Below are positions 43,223-51,501 of a stretch of DNA of 64,000 bases, in pieces; position 1 is the first letter of the stretch, and each line of letters begins with the position of its first letter. Source of the stretch: Massilia sp. HP4 (GTDB taxonomy: Bacteria; Pseudomonadota; Gammaproteobacteria; Burkholderiales; Burkholderiaceae_D); NCBI RefSeq assembly GCF_005222695.1, contig NZ_STGG01000035.1, positions 1-64,000 on the forward strand, in the 5' to 3' direction. Position numbers and translations under genes: made by a program. The notes below the pieces were generated by a model that ran no database searches, had not been told where the DNA came from, and saw nothing but the letters and a program-made list of their open reading frames with translations.

Positions 43223-44032
43223 ATGACGCGCACCTTCGTCGACCTGTCGATCTATCTCGAGAACGACGTCATCAGCGACCCACCCGTGTTCGCACCGAAG
43301 ATCGAGTATTTCGATCACGAGAGCACCGTCGAGCAGATCACGCCGTTCTTCCCCGGCCTGCAGAAACACGACCTGCCGGACGGCGAAGCCTGGGCCATCG
43401 AGAAGATCCAGCTGACCACCCACAACGGCACCCATCTCGATGCGCCTTACCACTTCCATTCGACGATGGACCAGGCGCTGGGCGAGCGCAAGCCTGCCAT
43501 CAAGATCGACGAAGTTCCGCTCGAATGGTGTTTCCAGCCCGGCGTCAAGCTCGACTTCCGGCACTTCGCGGACGGTTATGTCGTCACCGCGGCCGACGTC
43601 GAGGCCGAGCTGGCGCGCATCGGCCACGTTCTGGCGCCGCTCGAAATCGTCGTGGTCAATACCCGCGCCGGCTCGCGCTACGGCGAGTCCGACTACGTCA
43701 GCAGCGGCTGCGGCATGGGCTACGAGGCCACCATGTACCTGCTCGAGCGCGGCGTGCGCCTGACCGGCACCGACGGCTGGAGCTGGGATGCGCCCTTCGT
43801 GCACACGGCAGATAAATACGCCGACACCCGCGACGCCTCGCTGATCTGGGAAGGCCACAAGGCCGGCCGCGACATCGGCTACTGCCACATCGAGAAGCTG
43901 CACAACCTCGAGGCGCTGCCGCCGACCGGTTTCATCATCAGCTGCTTCCCGCACAAGATCCGCGGCGCCTCGGCCGGCTGGACGCGCGCGGTGGCGATCT
44001 TCGACGACGCATTGCTGGCGCCACGGGCCTGA
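43223..44032 (+). CDS. Cyclase-family metal-dependent hydrolase
   Basis: A 269-residue protein of the cyclase/kynurenine-formamidase-like family. The metal-binding signature HxGTHxDAPxHF is intact as HNGTHLDAPYHF (about residues 68-79). Supporting segments are DLSIYLENDVISDPP at the start and GTDGWSWDAPF in the second half. Enzymes of this family hydrolyse amides or C-C/ring bonds using manganese or zinc, for example isatin hydrolase and kynurenine formamidase. The residues here do not tell me the substrate. It starts 25 bases after the MFS gene with a good ribosome binding site and is followed closely by the fumarylacetoacetase-like gene, which points to a ring-opening step. Confidence 0.85.
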   Translation: MTRTFVDLSIYLENDVISDPPVFAPKIEYFDHESTVEQITPFFPGLQKHDLPDGEAWAIEKIQLTTHNGTHLDAPYHFHSTMDQALGERKPAIKIDEVPLEWCFQPGVKLDFRHFADGYVVTAADVEAELARIGHVLAPLEIVVVNTRAGSRYGESDYVSSGCGMGYEATMYLLERGVRLTGTDGWSWDAPFVHTADKYADTRDASLIWEGHKAGRDIGYCHIEKLHNLEALPPTGFIISCFPHKIRGASAGWTRAVAIFDDALLAPRA

Positions 44033-44058
44033 GGCGCAGACTTCGCAGGGGGAGCGAT

Positions 44059-45393
44059 ATGCACATCAACCATACCCACGATCCGGCGCTGCGCAGCTGG
44101 GTCGACAGCGCCGGGCAGGGCGGCGATTTTCCGATCCAGAACCTGCCATATGGCGTGTTTCGCCGCGCTGGCACCGAGGAACGCTGGCGCGCCGGCGTGG
44201 CGATCGGCGACGCCGTCCTCGACCTGGCGGCGCTGGCCCGCACCCGGCTGCTCGAGGCCGGCCACGGCGACGGCGCACGGCTGGCCCAGCGCGCGGCCGA
44301 AGCCGCAGCGGCGGCTGAACTGAACGGCTTCATGGCCATGGGCCCGGCCGCGTGGCGCACCCTGCGCCACGCGCTGTTCGCCCTGCTGCGCGAGGATGTC
44401 GCGAGCGGGGTGCGCGAATCCGTGCGCGCCTGCCTGGTGCCGCAGGACGCCGTCGAGCACAGGATGCCGGTGCGGGCGGGGGACTACACCGACTTCTATA
44501 CCTCGCTGCACCATGCGCGCAACTGCGGCAAGGCGATCGGCAATCCGAACATGGTCTCGCCCAACTTCCTGTGGATGCCGATCGCCTACCACGGCCGCGC
44601 CTCGACCCTGGGCGTCGGCCAGCAGTTCCACCGGCCGCTGGGCCAATGCCTGGAGCCGGGCGCCGAGGCGCCGGTCGTGCGCCGCTGCGAGCGGCTCGAC
44701 TACGAGCTCGAACTGGCGATCTATATCGGCCAGCCGAATGCCCAGGGGCAGCCGGTGCCCCTGGGCCAGGCCGAAGAACACGTCTTCGGCCTGGGCCTGC
44801 TCAACGACTGGTCGGCGCGCGACTTCCAGTTCTGGGAGATGGCGCCCCTCGGGCCTTTCCTGGCGAAGAATTTCGCGACCACGGTTTCGCCCTGGATCGT
44901 GACCATGGAGGCGCTGGCGCCGTTTCGTTCCCCGTTCGAACGCGAGGCGCAGTATCCGGCGCCGCTGCCCTACCTGGACGGCGCCGGGCTGCGCCAACGC
45001 GGGGTGCTCGACATCGCATTGAGCGTCACGCTGCAGACGGCGCAGATGCGGGAACGGGGCAGCGCCGGCGCGCTGCTCTCTCGCAGCAACTTCCGCCACC
45101 AGCACTGGACCGTGTCGCAGATGCTCGCCCATCACACGATGGGCGGCTGCAGCCTGCAGGCCGGCGATATCCTGGGCACCGGCACCATCTCGGGCCCCGA
45201 GCCCAGCGAAGCCGGGGCATTGCTTGAGCTGGCGCAGGCCGGCAAGCAGCCATTCCAGCTGCCCGATGGCGAACAGCGCAGCTTCCTGCACGACGGCGAC
45301 GCCGTCATCCTGCGCGGCTGGTGCGAACGCGAGGGAGCGGCGCGGATCGGCTTCGGCGAATGCCGCGGCCAGGTGCTGCCCGCCATCGCCTGA
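44059..45393 (+). CDS. Fumarylacetoacetase (FahA-like)
   Basis: A 444-residue hydrolase matching fumarylacetoacetase, which splits a C-C bond in fumarylacetoacetate to give fumarate and acetoacetate. The small N-terminal domain is followed by the catalytic domain with YTDFYTSLHHARNCG and SPNFLWMPIAYHGRAST. It continues with LDYELELAIYIG and NDWSARDFQFWEMAPLGPF, the metal and active-site landmarks. Length is as expected for the family. No homogentisate dioxygenase (hmgA) or maleylacetoacetate isomerase is nearby, so the natural substrate may be a related acylpyruvate made by the upstream cyclase-family enzyme. Good ribosome binding site (GGGGGAG). Confidence 0.88.
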   Translation: MHINHTHDPALRSWVDSAGQGGDFPIQNLPYGVFRRAGTEERWRAGVAIGDAVLDLAALARTRLLEAGHGDGARLAQRAAEAAAAAELNGFMAMGPAAWRTLRHALFALLREDVASGVRESVRACLVPQDAVEHRMPVRAGDYTDFYTSLHHARNCGKAIGNPNMVSPNFLWMPIAYHGRASTLGVGQQFHRPLGQCLEPGAEAPVVRRCERLDYELELAIYIGQPNAQGQPVPLGQAEEHVFGLGLLNDWSARDFQFWEMAPLGPFLAKNFATTVSPWIVTMEALAPFRSPFEREAQYPAPLPYLDGAGLRQRGVLDIALSVTLQTAQMRERGSAGALLSRSNFRHQHWTVSQMLAHHTMGGCSLQAGDILGTGTISGPEPSEAGALLELAQAGKQPFQLPDGEQRSFLHDGDAVILRGWCEREGAARIGFGECRGQVLPAIA

Positions 45394-45426
45394 GGCGCCG
45401 CCGGCGCAACCAACCATCCATAAAAA

Positions 45427-45443
45427 GATCGCTACGAGCGATC
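45427..45443 (+). other. Small hairpin just before the porin ribosome binding site
   Basis: GATCGCT and its complement AGCGATC are separated by three bases and end three bases before the AGGAGACAAGC of the porin. The structure could separate the porin's translation from that of the upstream genes or be a small operator. Confidence 0.35.
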
Positions 45444-45456
45444 ACAGGAGACAAGC

Positions 45457-46485
45457 ATGAAACAAGCGCACCGGGCCCTCGGGCCCGTGCTGGCGGCCGC
45501 CAGCATCCTTGCCGCACCCACGGCGCTGGCACAAGACAGCATCCAGCTCTACGGCGTCCTCGATACCTGGGCCGGCACCTCGAAGGCCAGCGGCGAGGAA
45601 CGCTCGTCGACCGTCGTCAACAGCGGCGGACTGACTACCTCGTACTGGGGCATCAAGGGCTCGGAACGGATTGGCGACGACCTCAAGGTCCTGTTCAACA
45701 TCGAAGGCTACTTGTTGATGGACACCGGCGCGGCTGGCCGGACGGCGACCGACCGCATGTTCTCGCGCGACACCTGGGTCGGCGTGGCGGGCAGCTGGGG
45801 CGAACTCAAGATCGGCCGCATCATCAACCCGCTGTTCTATTCGACGGCGTTGTCCAATCCCTTCGGTGGTTCGACGCGCTTTGCGCCCCTGCTGACGCAG
45901 GCCTGGACCTTGCCCTACGGCCGGGTGGTCTCGGGTGACACCAGCTGGGACAACACGATCTCGTTTGCGCTGCCGGCCAGGAACGGCGTCAAGGCCACCG
46001 CGATGTGGCAGGCCGGCGAGACCGAATTCGGCACCAGCACCAGCAATGCCAGCATCAACCTGGTGTATAGCAAAGGACCGCTGTATGCGACGGCGCACGC
46101 GCAGCAGGTGAAGGTGGGACCGGGCGTGAGCCAGGTGGGCGAGAGCGTGCAGCGGGCGTACTTCGTGGGCGGCTCGTACAAGTTCAGCCTGGCCAGGGCC
46201 TATGCCTCGTACACCGTGGCGCGCGACCGTACCCCGGACCAGGAAGTGAAGCAGGCCCAGCTCGGCGTCGCGGTGCCGGCCGGCGGCGGCGATATCCTGC
46301 TGTCCTGGGCGCGGGCGCGCAACGATGCCCTGCCCACGGTCGCGCGCACCCGCGACACCGTCGGCCTGGGCTACGACTACCGCCTCTCGCCGCGCACCGA
46401 CGTGTACATTACCTCGCTCTACGACAAGCTGAGCGAGACCGCCTCGGGCACCTCGGTCGGGGCGGGGATCCGGCACCGGTTCTGA
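45457..46485 (+). CDS. Gram-negative general porin (Burkholderiales type)
   Basis: A 342-residue outer-membrane protein with a signal peptide (LAAASILAAPTALAQ) and the usual porin opening SIQLYGVLDTWAG. The recurring strand pattern includes SYWGIKGSERIGDDLKVLF, FSRDTWVGVAGSWGELKIGR and DNTISFALP, and it ends in the terminal-phenylalanine signature AGIRHRF. It probably forms a 16-strand trimeric channel. As the last gene of the TetR-controlled operon, it likely provides the outer-membrane entry for the same acidic substrate that the MFS protein brings across the inner membrane. Confidence 0.93.
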   Translation: MKQAHRALGPVLAAASILAAPTALAQDSIQLYGVLDTWAGTSKASGEERSSTVVNSGGLTTSYWGIKGSERIGDDLKVLFNIEGYLLMDTGAAGRTATDRMFSRDTWVGVAGSWGELKIGRIINPLFYSTALSNPFGGSTRFAPLLTQAWTLPYGRVVSGDTSWDNTISFALPARNGVKATAMWQAGETEFGTSTSNASINLVYSKGPLYATAHAQQVKVGPGVSQVGESVQRAYFVGGSYKFSLARAYASYTVARDRTPDQEVKQAQLGVAVPAGGGDILLSWARARNDALPTVARTRDTVGLGYDYRLSPRTDVYITSLYDKLSETASGTSVGAGIRHRF

Positions 46486-46532
46486 GGACTTGATCGGAAC
46501 CTGGAATACGGGCGCCGTCCGGCGCACGTCGC

Positions 46533-47123
46533 CTAAGGCTTCAGCAGCAGGCCTTCGACCAGTACCACGAAGCTGTCGACCGCCTGCTTCGATACCGCTT
46601 GCGGGTCGTCGGCGTGGGCGATCCACAGTGCGGCGCTGAGCAGGGCGCCATTGATCAGGCGCGAAGTTGCCAGCGCGTCCACCTCCCGGATGGTGCCTTC
46701 TTCCATCAGCGTTTCCAGGCTGCGCTGGGTGCTGCCGATGCAGGCGTTCTGCATCTGCCACTGCGACGGATCGCCCAGCGCCGCCGGGCCGTCGAGCAGC
46801 ATGATGCGCTGGATCTCGGGTTCGGTCGCCATCATGATGTAGGCGACGCTCTCGTCCACGAAGCCATTCCATGCGGTCGGCGCGTTCGCCAGGATCGCCG
46901 CCAGCCGCGCCATCATTTCACCGTCGATCTGCGCGATCACCGCCTGCAGCAAGCCTTTCTTGTCACCGAAATGGTGGTACAGGGCTCCCCGGGTCAGTCC
47001 GGCCTGGGCCGTCAGCTCGTCCATCGAACTGTCGGCGAATCCCTTGCTGGCAAAGGCTTCCCTTGCCGCCTTGATCAGCTTTTCCCGGGTCTGGGCAATC
47101 ATGTCTGCGCGCTTCTGTGCCAT
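46533..47123 (-). CDS. TetR family transcriptional regulator
   Basis: A 196-residue repressor. The N-terminal helix-turn-helix reads FADSSMDELTAQAGLTRGAL, followed by the classic YHHFGDKKGLLQAV. The C-terminal ligand domain matches the TetR_C-type helices (DESVAYIMMATEPEIQRIML). The start at MAQKRADM was chosen because GAGAGAGG lies just upstream. It is divergent from the AcoX-GcvPA-GcvPB operon. The 148-base gap between them carries three copies of a 15-base palindrome that is almost certainly its operator, so it likely controls both itself and that operon. Confidence 0.92.
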   Translation of the reverse strand: MAQKRADMIAQTREKLIKAAREAFASKGFADSSMDELTAQAGLTRGALYHHFGDKKGLLQAVIAQIDGEMMARLAAILANAPTAWNGFVDESVAYIMMATEPEIQRIMLLDGPAALGDPSQWQMQNACIGSTQRSLETLMEEGTIREVDALATSRLINGALLSAALWIAHADDPQAVSKQAVDSFVVLVEGLLLKP

Positions 47124-47150
47124 CGGCCTCTCTCTATCCGGATAAATTCG

Positions 47151-47219
47151 CATACGCCGCGAATGTAATTTGACATACGCGATGTATGTGACTAGTATAC
47201 ATCACATACGAGGCGTATG
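47151..47219. promoter_or_regulatory. Triple TetR operator array
   Basis: Three 15-base sites follow the pattern CATACG-N3-(C/T)G(T/A)ATG or close to it: 47151-47165 (CATACGCCGCGAATG, one weak arm), 47174-47188 (CATACGCGATGTATG) and 47205-47219 (CATACGAGGCGTATG, perfect palindrome). Start-to-start distances are 23 and 31 bases. They fill the divergent gap and would cover both promoters. Confidence 0.75.
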
Positions 47220-47271
47220 TGAGTGTTTCTGGCTTCCACGCGCCGCTCACAGTTCCAGGAAAGGACGCCCC

Positions 47272-48411
47272 ATGTCTCCAGCACACTGCCCACGGACGAT
47301 CGGCCTGATCGTCAACCCGATCGCCGGCATGGGCGGGCGGGTCGGCCTGAAAGGCACCGACGGCGGCGCGGCGCTGGAGGAAGCCCGCCGCCGTGGCGCG
47401 CTTCCCGCCTCGCAGGAGCGCGTGTTGAAAGCCCTGCTGCGCCTGGCCGCAGCCTCCCCGCAGCTGGTCGTGCTGACCGCGGCCGGTGCGCTGGGCGAAG
47501 ACGCGGCCCGCTGCGCCGGGCTGGCGCCGATGATCGTGCACATGCCCGAATCCGACGCCGGCAGCAGTGCCGACGATACCCGCGCCGCGGCGCGCGCCAT
47601 GCTGGAGGCGAAGGTCGACCTGCTGCTGTTCGCCGGCGGTGACGGCACCGCGCGCGACATTCTCGACGTGGTCCAGGACACCATCCCGCTGCTGGGCATC
47701 CCGGCCGGCGTCAAGATGGTGTCGGCGATCTTCGGCACCACGCCTGGCAACGTGGGCACGCTGGCCGCGCGCTTCCTGGCCGGCGACCCGACGGTGCGCA
47801 TGCGCGAGGCCGAGGTGATGGACATCGACGAGGACGCGATGCGCGGCGATCGCGTCTCGACCCGCCTGTATGGCTACGCCCGCAGTCCGTATGCCTCGGC
47901 GCTGTCGCAGAACGCCAAGGCCGGTTCCAGCCTGCGCGCAGACGTGGCGCTGGAGGCCGTGTGCCGCCAGGTCGCGCGCGAGATGGAACCCGGCCGCCTG
48001 TACATCCTGGGGCCGGGCACCACCACGCGGCGCGTGTTGTCGGCGCTGTCGCTGCCGGCCACGCTGCTCGGGGTCGATGTCGTCGCCGACGGCAAGCTGG
48101 TCGGGTCCGACCTGGCCGAGGCCGACCTGCTGCGCCTGATGGAGGGCAGGGAGGCCTCGCTCATCGTCGGCGTGCTGGGCGGCCACGGCAGCCTGTTCGG
48201 GCGCGGCAACCAGCAGATCAGCAGCGAAGTCATACGCCGCGTCGGGCGCGAACACATCATCGTCGTGGCGTCGATCGAGAAGCTGCTGCAGCTCTCGCCG
48301 CGCGCCCTCTACGTGGATACCGGTGACGAGGCGCTCGACGCCACGCTCGCCGGCCCAATGCCAGTGCGCACCGCGCCCGACCGTTCCATTTTCTTCCAGG
48401 TCCGGTCGTGA
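47272..48411 (+). CDS. AcoX-like protein with ATP-NAD kinase fold
   Basis: A 379-residue cytoplasmic protein of the AcoX/NAD-kinase-like family. Its N-terminus GLIVNPIAGMGGRVGLKGTD is the AcoX hallmark, and LLFAGGDGTARDI is the GGDGT nucleotide-binding motif of NAD kinases. GTTPGNVGTLAARFL and GPGTTTRRVL follow. AcoX was first found in acetoin catabolic operons, where its exact reaction is not established. NAD(P)- or polyphosphate-dependent phosphorylation is suggested by the fold. A strong ribosome binding site (AAAGGA) precedes ATG 47272. It is the first gene of an operon with the two glycine-decarboxylase-like subunits, 36 bases upstream of the next gene. Confidence 0.88.
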   Translation: MSPAHCPRTIGLIVNPIAGMGGRVGLKGTDGGAALEEARRRGALPASQERVLKALLRLAAASPQLVVLTAAGALGEDAARCAGLAPMIVHMPESDAGSSADDTRAAARAMLEAKVDLLLFAGGDGTARDILDVVQDTIPLLGIPAGVKMVSAIFGTTPGNVGTLAARFLAGDPTVRMREAEVMDIDEDAMRGDRVSTRLYGYARSPYASALSQNAKAGSSLRADVALEAVCRQVAREMEPGRLYILGPGTTTRRVLSALSLPATLLGVDVVADGKLVGSDLAEADLLRLMEGREASLIVGVLGGHGSLFGRGNQQISSEVIRRVGREHIIVVASIEKLLQLSPRALYVDTGDEALDATLAGPMPVRTAPDRSIFFQVRS

Positions 48412-48447
48412 CCTGGTTCCACCCGCAGTACCCACCAGGAGGTCCAC

Positions 48448-49854
48448 ATGCGTGACCACACCGCCCATCCCTATATGGCCAACTCGGTGCCGGCGATCAA
48501 GCAGGAAATGCTCGACGCAATCGGCGCCGGCAGCATCGAAGAGCTGTTTGTCCAGATCCCGCAGGATCATCGCACCACCCGACCGATTGCCCTGCCGCCG
48601 GCCCTGACCGAGAACCAGCTGCGCCGGCACCTGGTCGAGACGCTGTCGAAGAACCGCACGGCCGAGGACAACCTGAACTTCCTCGGCGCCGGCGTCTGGC
48701 AGCACCACGTGCCGGCCGCCGTGGACGAAGTCGTGCGCCGCAACGAGTGGCTCACGTCCGTGTTCGGCGAGCCCAGCTCGGACCACGGCCGCAACCAGGC
48801 CTGGTTCGAATTCTGCAGCCAGCTCGGCGAACTGCTGGAGCTCGACCTGGTCGCGCTGCCGGTGCGCAGCTGGGGCGTCGCAGCCGGCCACGCGATCCGC
48901 ATGGCCGCGCGCCTCACCGGACGCAATGAAGTCGTGGTGGTGCGCGCCATCGATCCCGAACGCCTGGCCGTGATCGAGAACTTCTGCGAACCGGTGCAGA
49001 TGCCGGGCCATATCGCGATCCGCCAGGTCGATTTCGATCCGGCCAGCGGCCTGATGGACCTCGACCACCTGCGCAGCCTGGTCGGCCCGGACACCGCTGC
49101 CGTGTACTTCGAGACGCCATCTTACTTTGGCGTGATCGAACGGCAGGGCGCCGGGATCGCGGCCATCGCCCACGCGGCCGGCGCCGAAGTGATCGTCGGC
49201 GTCGATCCGATTTCGCTTGGCGTGCTCGAGACGCCGGCGAACTATGGCGCCGACATCGTCGTCGGCCCTATGCAGCCGCTGGGCGTGCACATGAATATCG
49301 GCGGCGGCGTCAGCGGCTTCATGGCCTCGCGCGACGAGGAGCGCTACGCCCACCAGTACCCGACCCTGTTCATCAGCATCGCCGAAACCACCCAGGCCGG
49401 CGAATACGGTTTTGGCCTCAGCCTGTTCGAGCAGTCGTCGTATGGCCTGCGCGACAAGGGCAACGACTGGACCGGCCACTCGGTCTATATGTGGGCCATC
49501 GCCAATGCCGTGTACGTGGCGATGATGGGGCCGCAGGGCTTCCAGGAAGTGGGCCACCTGATCCTGCAGCGCGCGCATTATGCGGCGCACAAGCTGTCCG
49601 CCATTCCCTGTGTGCGCGTGACCTTCCCCTCGGGCTTCTTCAAGGAATTCGTCGTCAATTTCGACGGCGCCGCACTGGGCGTGGCCGAGATCAACAAGCG
49701 CCTGCTGGCCGAGGGGATCTTCGGCGGCAAGGACCTGGGCCGGGATTTCCCGGAACTCGGCCAGAGCGCACTGTACTGCGTGACCGAAGTGCATACCCAG
49801 GCCGATATCGACCGCCTGGCCGCGGCAATCGACAAGGTGATCAACGATGAATAA
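48448..49854 (+). CDS. GcvPA-like glycine decarboxylase subunit 1 (divergent)
   Basis: A 468-residue aminotransferase-fold protein related to subunit 1 of the split glycine cleavage P-protein. The conserved NLNFLGAGVWQHHVPAAVDE corresponds to the family's FLGAG-H-IP segment, and later PMQPLGVHMNIGGG matches its GxxxG region. Regions usually invariant in true GcvPA differ: the YTPYQPEISQG-like loop reads FGEPSSDHGRNQ, and the MYDGATA-like segment reads PVRSWGVAAG. A strong ribosome binding site (AGGAGG) precedes it. It overlaps the GcvPB-like gene by eight bases, so the two form a complex. With no GcvT, GcvH or Lpd gene in the cluster, action on a substrate other than glycine is likely. Confidence 0.8.
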   Translation: MRDHTAHPYMANSVPAIKQEMLDAIGAGSIEELFVQIPQDHRTTRPIALPPALTENQLRRHLVETLSKNRTAEDNLNFLGAGVWQHHVPAAVDEVVRRNEWLTSVFGEPSSDHGRNQAWFEFCSQLGELLELDLVALPVRSWGVAAGHAIRMAARLTGRNEVVVVRAIDPERLAVIENFCEPVQMPGHIAIRQVDFDPASGLMDLDHLRSLVGPDTAAVYFETPSYFGVIERQGAGIAAIAHAAGAEVIVGVDPISLGVLETPANYGADIVVGPMQPLGVHMNIGGGVSGFMASRDEERYAHQYPTLFISIAETTQAGEYGFGLSLFEQSSYGLRDKGNDWTGHSVYMWAIANAVYVAMMGPQGFQEVGHLILQRAHYAAHKLSAIPCVRVTFPSGFFKEFVVNFDGAALGVAEINKRLLAEGIFGGKDLGRDFPELGQSALYCVTEVHTQADIDRLAAAIDKVINDE

Positions 49855-51397
49855 GCCAGTCAAGCAATACCACGCACCGGTGTGGAACGAACCCATCATC
49901 ATGGAGATGGGCCATCCCGGCCGTCGCGGCGTGCTAATCCCGCAAGCCGAGGACGAGGTGCAGGCAGCGGTCGGCGCCGGCGCCGGTCTCGTGCCGGCCG
50001 CCATGCGGCGCAAGAAGCGGCCGGCGCTGCCCGAGATGTCCGAGCCCGAGGTGCTGTACCACTACCTGCGCCTGTCGCAGCAGACCCTGGGCATGATGAA
50101 CATCAGCCTGTTCGGCACCTGCACCATGAAGTACAACGCCCAGGTCAACGAAGCGTTGGCCTGGCGTCCCGAAGTGACCCACGTGCATCCGCTCCAGGAC
50201 GAAGACACGCTGCAGGGCGCGCTGGAAATCGTGCATGGCATGGACGCCATCCTGCGCGAGCTGTCGGGAATGGACCAGTTCGTGTTCCAGGCCGGCGGCG
50301 GCGCCGACGCGGCCTATACCAGCGCCGCGGTGACCCGCGCTTACCACGCCGCGCACGGCGAGCTGGAACAGCGCAACGAGATCATCACGACCATCCAGAC
50401 CCACCCGAGCAGCGCGGCCACCGCGGCGGCGGCCGGCTTCAAGGTGATCACTCTGATGATCGACGAACAGACCGGCTACCCGTCGCTGGAATCGCTCAAG
50501 GCGGCCGTGTCGCACCGCACCGCGGCGCTGATGGTGAACAATCCGGACGATATGGGCGTGTACAACCCCGAGATCAAGGAATGGACCCGCATCGTGCGCG
50601 AGGCCGGCGGCCTGTCATTCTACGACCACGCCAACTTCAATGGCGTGATGACCCGCCTGCGCGCCCGTGAACTGGGCTTCGATGCCTGCATGTTCATGCT
50701 GCACAAGACCTTCGGCGCGCCCAAGAGCGGCGTCGGCGGACCGGCGGTCGGCGCCTATGGCTGCTCGGCCGAACTGGCCCCGTTCATGCCGCGGCCGATC
50801 GTGGTGCGCGACGGCGAGCGCTATCGCCTCGACCACGACCGCCCGCTCAGCATCGGCAAGATCCGCGAATTCTGGGGCAACGTCCCGGTGATTATCAAGG
50901 CCTATGCCTGGGCGCGCGCGATGGGCGCGACCGGCATGGCCGAAGCCGCCGACATCTCGGTGCTGGCCAATAACTATATGGAGAAGGGCTTGCTGGCGAT
51001 CCGCGGCGTGACCCGTTCGCATCCCGGCCACACTGCGCCGCGCCTGGAAATGACGCGCTACAGCCTGCAGCAGATGAAGGACGACACCGGCGTCGACGCC
51101 CACGACGTGCAGAACCGGATGAGCGACTTCGGCATCGACCCGATGTGGAGCAGCCACCACCCCTGGCTGATTCCCGAACCGTTCACGCCGGAAGCCGGTG
51201 AGATGTATGGCAAGGAAGCGCTCGACACCTGGATCGCGGTGCTGGCGCAGATCTCGGATGAAGCCTATTCGAATCCCGAACTGGTCAAGACCGCGCCGCA
51301 CAACGGGGCGATCCACCGCCTGAAAGGCCATCTCGACGATCCGTCGCAGTGGGCCATGACCTGGCGCGCCTGGAAGCGCAAGCGGCAGGCGCGCTGA
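49847..51397 (+). CDS. GcvPB-like glycine decarboxylase subunit 2 (divergent, PLP-binding)
   Basis: A 516-residue PLP enzyme related to subunit 2 of the split glycine cleavage P-protein. The cofactor lysine is in FMLHKTFGAPKSG, corresponding to the LHKTF motif, and FGTCTMKYNAQVNE matches the conserved GSCTMKYNP segment. Other positions that are nearly invariant in true P-proteins are replaced: AHGTNPASA reads THPSSAATA, YYDGANLN reads FYDHANFN, and HGGGGPG reads KSGVGGPAVG. These changes surround the active site and suggest altered substrate or chemistry. It overlaps the GcvPA-like gene by eight bases, with AAGGTGA serving as ribosome binding site inside that gene. Confidence 0.82.
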   Translation: MNKPVKQYHAPVWNEPIIMEMGHPGRRGVLIPQAEDEVQAAVGAGAGLVPAAMRRKKRPALPEMSEPEVLYHYLRLSQQTLGMMNISLFGTCTMKYNAQVNEALAWRPEVTHVHPLQDEDTLQGALEIVHGMDAILRELSGMDQFVFQAGGGADAAYTSAAVTRAYHAAHGELEQRNEIITTIQTHPSSAATAAAAGFKVITLMIDEQTGYPSLESLKAAVSHRTAALMVNNPDDMGVYNPEIKEWTRIVREAGGLSFYDHANFNGVMTRLRARELGFDACMFMLHKTFGAPKSGVGGPAVGAYGCSAELAPFMPRPIVVRDGERYRLDHDRPLSIGKIREFWGNVPVIIKAYAWARAMGATGMAEAADISVLANNYMEKGLLAIRGVTRSHPGHTAPRLEMTRYSLQQMKDDTGVDAHDVQNRMSDFGIDPMWSSHHPWLIPEPFTPEAGEMYGKEALDTWIAVLAQISDEAYSNPELVKTAPHNGAIHRLKGHLDDPSQWAMTWRAWKRKRQAR

Positions 51398-51501
51398 GCT
51401 CCGCCATGCCCACGCGACCTCGGGCAACGCGCGTAGGCCCCCGATGTCTCCGGTTCAGCCGATAATGGGCAGGTTTGATTATCGAATAACTCGGAGACAG
51501 C

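Noticed and set aside
44059..45393. Assignment to the tyrosine/homogentisate pathway as hmgB/fahA
   Set aside because: The enzyme family fits, but no homogentisate dioxygenase or maleylacetoacetate isomerase gene is in the operon and a cyclase-family hydrolase is instead, so the pathway is left open.
48448..51397. Ordinary glycine cleavage P-protein
   Set aside because: Several near-invariant P-protein motifs are altered in both subunits and no GcvT/GcvH/Lpd genes accompany them, so I describe the pair as GcvP-like and not as true gcvPA/gcvPB.
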